Below, piece by piece: positions 48,001 through 58,100 of a stretch of 64,000 nt of DNA. The position numbers were made by a program, and so were the translations under genes. The stretch's first letter is position 1; each line of letters starts with the position of its first letter. Origin of the DNA: Nectonema munidae (Eukaryota; Nematomorpha; Nectonematoida; Nectonematidae). Under the pieces are notes generated by a model. The model was not told the origin of the DNA. It searched no databases and was given only the letters and a program-made list of their open reading frames with translations. Location of the stretch: assembly GCA_030549495.1 (NCBI GenBank), contig JAUIRK010001034.1, positions 558,001 to 622,000 on the forward strand, read 5' to 3'.

Positions 48001-48466
48001 TTGCCTCAACGAACGACAAATTCTATATAAAAAAAGCATATACTCACTTTTTATAAATGCAAAGATAAGAATTTGTCGATTGCACAAAATTGCGTCTCCC
48101 GCTCCTCTACTTTAACTTTTGAGGACTAGTGTGACGCCACTTTCTCAAAACGTTGTAGTATAAAACTCATGCCAGCAAAGGATTTTCAAGAACCTAAAAC
48201 TTAAAGGGTTTAAATACTCTGCTGAGTCTTGTATATTGTTGATGCAGGCTATTTAGTGTAAAGGTGTTAAATTGGATCCATGCATGATTACGTGAAAAAT
48301 TCTTTCTGAATTGGGAGATGATTAGTTGACTCGCTATCTCTTTCTGAATGCTATAAAGGTTTTGCTATATATCATATACAGTAAACATTAAATACTTTTT
48401 TAAAATATCAATTTATTGAACTCTCTTTGTAGCGAAGATCTTTTAAAATAAACACCTTTATTTACT
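45077..48466. other. Intergenic; no gene recognised
   Basis: Only short open frames. Near 47590-47615 CCTTAGACGGAGTTTACTGT resembles a pogo/Tigger terminus without a partner. Confidence 0.4.
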
Positions 48467-48949
48467 CTCTAGGTCAGTGGTTCCCAACCGGGGGTCCATG
48501 GAGCCCTAGGGGTCCATGGAAGAATTTCAAGGGGTCCATGGAAATTCTACTTCAACTACTTATGCTGAATCTCATTTAATATACTTCTATTTTCCAAATC
48601 AATATAAATATATATATTTAGAGCTTTTTTAAATAAATATTTTCTTCCTTTTTTTAAAGTTTCATATTTTTAATGTTTATATATCCTTTTTATTAGTTAC
48701 AATATTTTTAAAAAATTTATATTCTAATTGGAAAAAAATTTTATTCAAATTTTATGTCAGGCTTTACGATTTCTCTGATTTCATATGAATGAGCATACGA
48801 TTTAATCAGATGACTAGAATCATTTTTTGCATAAAAATCTTTGATTAATTTTGTTGGCTCAAACTATTCAGTTGTAGGGGTCCACAGGTAAAAAAGTGAC
48901 TGAAAAAGGGGGAATGGGATAAAAAAGGTTGGGAACCACTGCTCTAGGT
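48467..48949. mobile_element. hAT (Charlie-like) MITE with perfect ends and target duplication
   Basis: The element is 48475-48941, with perfect 15-bp inverted repeats CAGTGGTTCCCAACC/GGTTGGGAACCACTG and identical flanks CTCTAGGT (48467-48474 and 48942-48949). The left part repeats GGGGTCCATGGA three times. No coding capacity. Confidence 0.9.
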
Positions 48950-48967
48950 GTTCATTATGGTTCTAGG

Positions 48968-49325
48968 TCGTCTGCCCGATAGATATTTACCCGATAAATT
49001 TAATGTTAATCAGGCTTTTTATCTTTTTTTTTTATTTATTTTATCATTTAAGTTTTATTGTTTAAATAAACCAATACTTTTTTCATCGTTATCTGATGTC
49101 ATAAAATAGTAGATATGATTCTTTTTAGATAATTAGACATGTTTCAACTTAATTTTTACTCCATTTTTACGTGAAATGAAAAACTAAGTGGCTTAAATTA
49201 ATTATTGGTTTGCTTATTAAATAATAAAACCAAAGTTTTTGTGCGATTAAAATGATATTTATCGGGCATTTATCCGTAGGCAAATGTTTATCTCGAAATT
49301 GTCCATCAGACATTTGTCCAAATAC
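48968..49325. mobile_element. Possible MULE-like MITE
   Basis: CGTCTGCCCGATAGATATTT near the left and, inverted near the right, GATAAATGCCCGATAAAT, plus a terminal GGACAAATGTCTGATGGACA read inward. Borders uncertain. Confidence 0.4.
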
Positions 49326-51942
49326 GGTTCAATATAGAAATAATTGATTTAACCAAAATTTAAATGCATCTTGAAAAGATTTCGACCCTGTGTTCTGACT
49401 GTAGCCACTCTTTGAAAGTATAAAACAGACATGTTCTTAAATTTTTTGTTCGCTATCTAGAACTTTGCTATCGAAGTTTGTGTTATTATTAACGTTTCAA
49501 CGTCTTTTTTGTATGTTTTAATGGGATGTGCCTTTTTAGCGTAAAACTTAACAATCCTACAATTTTTAATGCAGTATTTCCCACTTTTCTTTTTAGAATA
49601 AATGAAATTATATTGATTTATTGAATGCTATCCTTTTTTTAATCGAAATGAATCTTTCTAGAGTTCTTCATCCAGCAAAGCATGTGATTTGAGCAGTATT
49701 TTGGCTAAGAAAGCACATCTTGTTAAAAACTATGATAAAAAAAGGAACATTTAAAAAATATTGCAATACATCGAGATACCTTGCATTATAGTCACGCCCT
49801 ATGCTTTTTCAGGATACTCATCTTACCTCCTTTGAGTATGTTTGAGTATGTCCGAATATATAGTGTATGCGCACTTGCAAAGAGAAGTTATGTATTCTAA
49901 TTGGAATGTTGCCTCTGGCTTCACTTCCTACCTACCCCTAAAGAATATTTTCCCTTTCAGAATCTGAAATAAGGCTTCACTCATCCGAAGGATGAAGATT
50001 ATTAGGTATACTGATTCCTCATATACACACGTCTTACGCTTTCATCGAGTTTTCTAGTATATAATGCGTATAAATCGCTTACCTATCGGTCTTTCCTATG
50101 AGCAGTGATGGCGTGCGTTACGACACGAAAAGAAATTTTGTATTTTTATTTCATTTTCGAAACGTAAAATCATGTTGGAATAAAAATATGATATTTAGGA
50201 AACGTATCGAAATTACTAGTAATCAAATAATAATAGTAATCAAATTCTGAAATAATATTCCTTGTTGAGAAAAAATAATTTATTATGAAAATTAAGTATT
50301 GCAACCTAAAAGAAGAAACTCTTCAACTATATCTTCTCTTTGTCTTAATCTTTTGCCGTTTAAAATGTTCTTTCAACACTGACTTGAGTAACCGGTAATG
50401 ATAAGTAGCAGACCAAAAGTAATGGGTAAATCATACACTTATGCAGCAATATATAATCAACAGAGGAAGTAGGCGTGACTCTTACATCAGACTCACCGGT
50501 CTTGAGAATAGTAGGTGTATATTTTTGCTTCAAACGAAGAAAGTGTATAATTTATTAGGTTTGTGTATGACATATGTTCGTTTGCAATGTGTTCACTTGT
50601 CTGATAAGCGAAATTCAACGAAGATCTATAAAAGATACCGTAACAAAATTGAAAGTATCGCGAACTTCGATATTCATCGTAATTCAGTTTTTTCGTGTGT
50701 AATTCGAACCTTACTTTTGTTATAAAAAACTATCGTATCCCACCGTAATTTCGAAACGAAACGTACGGCATGCGTTCACTGCCAACGAGTACTGCGAGTA
50801 CATCTTTAAGAGTGAGAGCGGAAAATGAGTGGTCTTGCATTTACCATTTCAATATTGTTTTCAACGTGTGTTGGACTTGTTTTTTTTAAAATTCATTTAC
50901 TTATGCTTTGCTTTGACTTTGACTTTATGTATTGTTTTTAAAATTTGATAATTTACACTGCCTTATTCTCATGAGCATAGTGAATGCAAGTTATCATTAA
51001 TCCAAAGATATTGAAACTTGTAAAGTAAGAGAGAAATTTAATTCCGCCAAATTATTCCTTAGTTTCAAGCTTTTGAAAGCGTCGATACAAAAAAATATAA
51101 AAATCGCTGTAATTTCGCTATAAAGTGCTCACCAAGTGAGAAATTAACCATTTTTACGCTGAATAGCTAAAATTTTAGAAATGCTTTTTCGGGATTTTCT
51201 TTTTGAACCATAATTCGCTAAATGAAAGTATTTTACAGTATAAATCAAATCTCTTTACACTTATCCTCCTTATAAAGGAGAAGCCTCTTTTTATGATCAC
51301 CCTGGGACTGGCATTAAAATGAAACATGTTTTTTTGGCTAAAATGATTTTCGTGTCTTCTTTGTTTTCATCAAGTGATTCCTGAATGAACTGTTGTAATC
51401 ATTCTTTGAACACGTGTTACTCTATGATGCACCACGTTTGATTTGTTGGCTTCTAAAGTCTTATTAGAATTAGTTACATTTGGTTCATTTTCTTTCTCAA
51501 ATTCTTCGTTAAATGTTTGTAATTTGATTGTACTTTTAATAACACGCTAAAATTCTGAAATTGATTCTGAGGTTTTAATAAATATTCACTTTGTAAGTAG
51601 GATCAAATTTCAAAATTGAGATTGTGTAGAAATATTAAAATGTTTGTTTATTCTCATAAAAAATGGAAAATAAAATGAACAAGAGATGGATTCATTTAAC
51701 ATTTATGAAATCGTAAAATCTTCTATAGTTTGTATTTTTGCTAAAAAATTATTTTAATAACGCGATATTTCTTCATGCATTTTAGTAGGGGATTTTTTTC
51801 CATGCAAATTTGGTGAGGCAAAAGGAACATTTACCGTGGTTATTATTCATCATCATCATTATTATTATTATTATTCAATTCGCTTCAAAATTCTCCTTAC
51901 TCCTATTTTGATGATTTATGATATGTTCTAAAATCCTTTTAG
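49326..51942. other. Sequence upstream of the first visible APP-like exon
   Basis: No signal-peptide exon is recognised here. A 94-codon frame at 50441-50725 is unassigned. A (CAT/ATT)n run lies at 51848-51880. The acceptor TTTTAG ends at 51942. Confidence 0.45.
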
Positions 51943-52110
51943 ACTTCTGTTTTGAAAGACAATCCCGTGAGAGAGTTCAAGCCGCAGATAGCTGTAAAGT
52001 GTGGAGGAGGCTTTTTTGCCCAATTTCTCGATCCCACTGGAAAATGGCTGACTTCTTCTGTAGAGCTCTGCGATTCTTCCCATGAAAACCTTCTTCAGTT
52101 TTGTCAAAAG
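51943..52110 (+). CDS. APP-like exon: first part of growth-factor-like domain
   Basis: 56 codons, phase 0 at both ends; acceptor TTTTAG, donor GTAAAA. Encodes KPQIAVKCGGGFFAQFLDP, TGKWLTSSVELC and ENLLQFCQK. Aligns with human EPQIAMFCG ... GILQYCQ. The downstream reading past 52110 is intron. Confidence 0.88.
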
Positions 52111-55100
52111 GTAAAAAAAGTCTTATTACACAAACGCTCGCTTCTCACACTGTTTCGCTCTGTGTCTTATCTATGTTTTTTGAAAAAGGAAAATTGTTTC
52201 AAACTCATATGCCTAGATTTCATACTGACACTTTTCATTTGGAAATACCTTATCAAATTTTAGTATTCTTTTTTTCAATTAATTCCAACACAAGTGTGGT
52301 GGAAAATGGCGCTTTAACCTTTTTATTCTATGTGCTATGAAAACAATTATTATCAGCCTTAAAGTAATTTACTATTATTGCGTCAACGTTACTCTTCACA
52401 CACAAGCACCGCTAGATAGAAACATGGTTGTCTTATGCAATCGGGATAGTAAGCTAGATGATGATCTCAAGCACTCCTTCAATCAAAGTATAATACTTTC
52501 TATTGAGTTTGAAACGATTATATCTATACATTTTTCTTGCTTCATCCAATAAAAAATTACTGTGTCCTCAACCAATAAGTTCGTGCTTTGAGCCTCCCTA
52601 AACCCCCTACTCATACAAAGTGGTACTTTCAGACATTTAAACTAGTATTTCTGTTTTTTCATCTTTATTTTTGCCCGGGAAATCAACGAGGCAAAAATAT
52701 TAATCCGGTGTTCCCGGGAATTGAATTTTGTGAAAATTTTTTCAAATAGTCGAATATATTTTACTTTGATTTAACCAAAAAAAGTAATAATTAAAAGTAT
52801 AATTAAAAAAATTAAACTTAGCACGAAAGACTTTTTAGATTAACAGTGTATTTATGCAAATTAATTATATCAATGAATATAAACTTTATTTTTTTCAATT
52901 ACATTTTGATAAATTTTTGTTATTTTTTTTGTGAACGCAAAATACCCTTTTTTCAGAAGGGATCCTTGGAAATAATCACTACTTTAGACCCTCTGTTAAT
53001 ATTTACTTTTTACATTCCAGATCTCTGTTTATCTGAACGCATGTATTTTGAATACCACTTTTTTTTGTCTAATTTACTACATAACAAAAATTTTGGCTGT
53101 CTCAAGGCTCTTTCACTCTGAATTGTCTCAAAAGCAATTGATCCATATAATCTAAATGCCAAACTTACTAATTTCTCTAACTAAATTTATATGATATCAA
53201 TAGTAAGGTTAATTATCCCATTTTTATTTAAGTTAAATGTTACGGCAGAGTTAAAATTTATTTATATTTTATAACATTTTCTCCTTTGTCGTTAAATCTA
53301 ATACCCCTATCAGTGACAGGGGGCCATTTATCCTCCCCCCCCTCCCTCAACATTTATATATTTGTACATAAATATTTATAAAATTGGCCGACCAAAAAAG
53401 ATGGCAACTTTGTCGCGAATGACAATAAAAAATTTTGATTGATGATAAAATTGCTTACGAAAACATTCATTAATTTTTTTATACCAAATCGACCGTCCTC
53501 ATTTCATTTCTCAATTCAGTTTTCATAATTTGGGTGTAAAAATTTCTGAAAGTGTCAGTCAAATTTGAAGAATATTATTCAAATTTTAAATAAAATATAT
53601 TTTTATACTAAAATAATCAATCATACTGATTTCATTCCCGTACTCAATTTTTGCAATTAGCGTGTCAAAATATCAATCAAATTTGCTGTCCACATGTCAA
53701 ATTTTCCTCCGAGAATATTATTTAAATGTTAAATAAAATATATATTTTTTTAAATCAATCATGCTGATTAAATTGTATAATTGAAATACAAAAAGGAATT
53801 GCATTTCAAGGTAAATTTCAAAAGTAGTGCTTCAAGTGTAAGGAAAATTGGCGATCGGATACAACATTTTATGAAGCGTGCTAAAAATTTAAGGATGAGC
53901 TTTCTGAAACTTTTTAAAAAGATATTTTTTGTTAAGAAGACCCAAAATTACTTTGGGCAGAATCTATGTGTCGAATATCAAAAATATTAGCTTAACAGAA
54001 GCAGCTCTTAAAATTAAGGCCGATGCATATGACAAATCGAGAATCGGTAGAATAAGCAAATTTGGTTGCATCATATGCGAAACTTTTTCCCCCCATTTCT
54101 GATACCAAAAACCGGTTCCTCTGAATTTTCTCGTGAAATCACTTTTCCCTCTGTATCATGTTAGAGTTGATATCCTCATCCACATTACCGTATATCTTTG
54201 CCAAATATTATAAACTAGATAGATTTATTATATGCATCCATCAAACAAGTACCAATGCATGCCAATATCTCTATGATTTTTCTTCATCCTTCATCAACCT
54301 TAAAATGAGTTTTTAGCAATTTCACATTCTTTCTATTTTATTTTATTCGACTTACCCAAAAAATTATATGTTGTTAAAATTTTATATAAATTTTACATTT
54401 TTATTTGAAAGTATATAAGAATCCTAAAGAAACAGCTAACATTAGCGGATGTGAATTGAGCTGGTGTGTTGTGGTGCGAGTTTCATTGCTCAAGTAATGA
54501 TGAGATGGCCTTGGCTTCATCTTTGCAATCGTTGTGATCGATTTTATGTTGAATGCGATTCAGCCTATTTCACTGCGCGCATTAGTGCTACTAGGAAATG
54601 CAGTCTTATTTTCTTTATTTCTTCCTTACAAACTTCATCCATCGTAGATCGGTGGTGTGCATCTTTTTATTTCCTTTATTGATTTTTCCCTATAATAAAT
54701 ACTTCTTCATAGTTTTTCATCTCTTTCAATTGATCAATAAATAAATGGAATCATTTAGGGCTCCAATTCATTCATTCATTATGCGTGAATTCGAAACTTT
54801 TTATTTTTTCAGCAAGAATGCTATTTGTTTTCAAATTTCCTGAATTTTTTAGATTAAAACAAAAAATTGTAAAAATATAGAAATTTATATATTGAAAAAG
54901 ATAATCATCTATCAGTTCTAGGACATTTCAACCAAAGAATATTTCAGCAATCTAGATGAAAAAATATGTTATCAAAAATATCTCATTTTTAACCAGTTAT
55001 TTTTGATTTCCCCTAAAAGTCTCTCTGTTGATTTAGTCTTTAGACCTAATTTTCCATTATACGTTTTCTGAAATCGAGTTTTCTAGCCACAAATGTTATC

Positions 55101-58100
55101 TTTAGAGAACTTAAAGCTGTGGATTTGCCGATATATGGAACAATTTCAATAACGTAAAAAATTTTTTTGAAATTGTTTAACCAAGAAAGTCCAATTGAAT
55201 GAACAATGTCTAAATGCACTTTTCTTTATCATGTTAAAATTTTTTATTGTTGAAATGTCCTTTAGTTACTTTGACCCTGGTTGAAGTGTCATTTGGTTGA
55301 AACGTCTTGTCACCTAATCAATCATATTATCCCATTTAAGGCCAAGCAAAGCAGACGATATTTAAAAAACGCAGACGATTTATATTCGAAGTCATTGAAA
55401 AAAGCAGGCGAAGATGAAATTACTTATGTTCCAAAATAAGAACATTGGCCGTAAATCGGTTAATAAAGGTAGATTTTGCAACCTCTTTTGGAAATTATAA
55501 ATTAACCAAACTTCTTTATCACCAGTGCTTTGTAAAACTATCAACCCTACTATATATATGATAAAAAGTGCTCATTAAAGCAATTTCATTGTAGCGTTTT
55601 TTTTGATAAATAAAGAATTTTTTAAAAAGATTAAAAAAAACTGAATCTACAAAAAAGTTCATTTTTCCCTTAAAATAGCTAATCACAAATGAAAAAGAAA
55701 ATGTTTTTAACGTCTCCCTTTGAATTTGAAGACGTATTTTCAATTGTGTATTCTGTATACGATACAGTGGACATGAAAAGATCAACGATTTAGATTAGAG
55801 AATCTTGCTTCTTTATTAACTATTTCTAGTTCTTGCTGCCAACTCTTGCCTTGCGCATCCTTGCTATGCCTCTTCTTTCCACCTTTATTAGTCGCGAACA
55901 CTACTTCATCGTGACTTTTATTAGCTTCTAAATTCGTGTCTGCGAGCTAGACAGCTGCCTGCATCTCTGAGAGGTGGCTAGGTGCTTGCAATAGGAATCA
56001 TGCCTTATAACACGTAGAGGCACGCTGATGACAATAGGTGGAAGGTATTATAAGATAATTGCTTCTTTAATAATAATTATAGCTATTTTCTTCTCAAATG
56101 CGGTTAATGAAAGAATATATCTTGACAAGAGTAATAAAAGTTTAAAATGGAAAATTCCATTATTCCCTTTGCCTTCTTCCATATACCATGATGGAATTGC
56201 GTGAACACGCACAAAAAGAGGCACACTGTCAATTGTTGTCGGCGAGAAGCTGTTATCTTCCCTCTTCTTCCTAATGCTTCTTATTCAGGCACACGCTCTG
56301 TATGCTTACACTCAGCATTTCCTTACACACACACACACGTCTGTATTTATGTTTCTACCTTTTTGAGTTGTAAGCGCGTCTGTCTACACTGCTTTGCCGG
56401 TTATCGTTGCTTCATGATTTCGGAATAATATACATTCAGAGTTAATGGGATCTAGTGAAGACAATCCCTCTTATTTTAAGAGGGGATCGCCTTTACTTCG
56501 TGCATTTACAGAAAAACATTTAATTTTGTCTAGATAATGTTTTTTAATCCAGTTTTTTTGAATAAATTAGTTTTAGTACAAATATAATTTTTAATTATTC
56601 CTCAATTACAGAGCTATTTTCTTTACTTTGTGCATTTGCATACTTGCTCCACTTTCAGAGGGATTGTCTTTACTAGATCTCCTAAAGATTCTTCCTCGCT
56701 TGAAAATTTGGAATTTATTGATCTATTCTTTTTATTTATTCTCTAAAAAGGATCTCTTTTGTAAATCATTATAGGGCAAGATTTTATAGGTAACCGATCA
56801 AATATTTAGTGTTCGAAGGTCAAAATGTCTCTGTTTTCTGAAGACCACATAAAAATGCTTGCATTAGAAGACTCATTCGTAATACAGTCAGACATCTTTT
56901 ATCGTACACTCTATTTTCCGACATCCCTCTATTCGATGCAATATTTACTGTAACTAATTTGAACAATGTTTTTCTTCACTCTTATTCCGACACTACCAAA
57001 TTCTCTCAGGACCGCCTGTTAATTTGTTAATTCTACAGATCAATAATCTGATCGTATTTTTTATTGTTGACGCAAGGTACGCCAACTTCTTTGTTCCGAA
57101 AAGAGCCATTGAATTGTATACGATCTCAACATAAATGCCAACAAAGACAAAAATAAAATAATTCTAAAAGTTTGCTAAATATAGAAGCAGAACTTTTTTT
57201 TCTTATATTTCTTTAATCTTTATTTGTTTTTCAGAATTTACCTCACAGCTTCCATAAAATTCCGTGTGGACCAATGATGTAAATATTTGAACTATCGTAA
57301 TTCACAACACCATTAAATTAATCACTCGTTATCAGCATTTAAAGGCCCATTTCTAAACCAACATTGCACTAGAGCAGGGATCGACAAATTACGGCACGCG
57401 TGCCAAACTTCGCACGACAAGCAATTTTCAGTGGCATGCAAAAATTCTAAGTTTTACAATTAAATTTTTTCATTTGCACATAAAATAAAATAGATTTTTA
57501 AACAGTTTTTATAATAATAATAATAGATCTTAAAGGCAATCAAATGTGCTTTTAACTATGCGCAAGCATTTTTATTTAGTATTGTGCCGATATTGAAGAG
57601 CACTAATTGCTGATATAATTTTTTTTGCTAATTATAATTTTACTTATTATTGTATCTTTATGTAAATTTGTATATAAAAGTTAAATAAATTATAAAACAA
57701 TTATGTTGATTTTGGTTTCGATAAATAAACATATGAAGTTCGCACTCGAGATGATTTGAGAAGTGTTAAGTTGGCACGCGTCAGCATAAAATTGCCGACC
57801 CCTTCACTAGAAGGCCTCGCCTATATCTTTTTTGGGCCACAAACTATTCCCTTCAATGAAGTCTCTACTTTTCACAAATTCTTTATTTTTTTAAAAGAAA
57901 CAACCAAGTCTCTTGTATTATATTATTTAGTTTTGGGAGTGTGTCTGTCTTAAATGTCATATACTCGGATATTCGATTGCTTGGCCTGCCATTATTATCT
58001 TTATTATCGACACAGGAGTGACTTTTAAGTATATATTTCTATTTATGCTCGAATCAACCACATTTTATGCCTAATTTCTAAAGTATGTATTAATGCTAAT

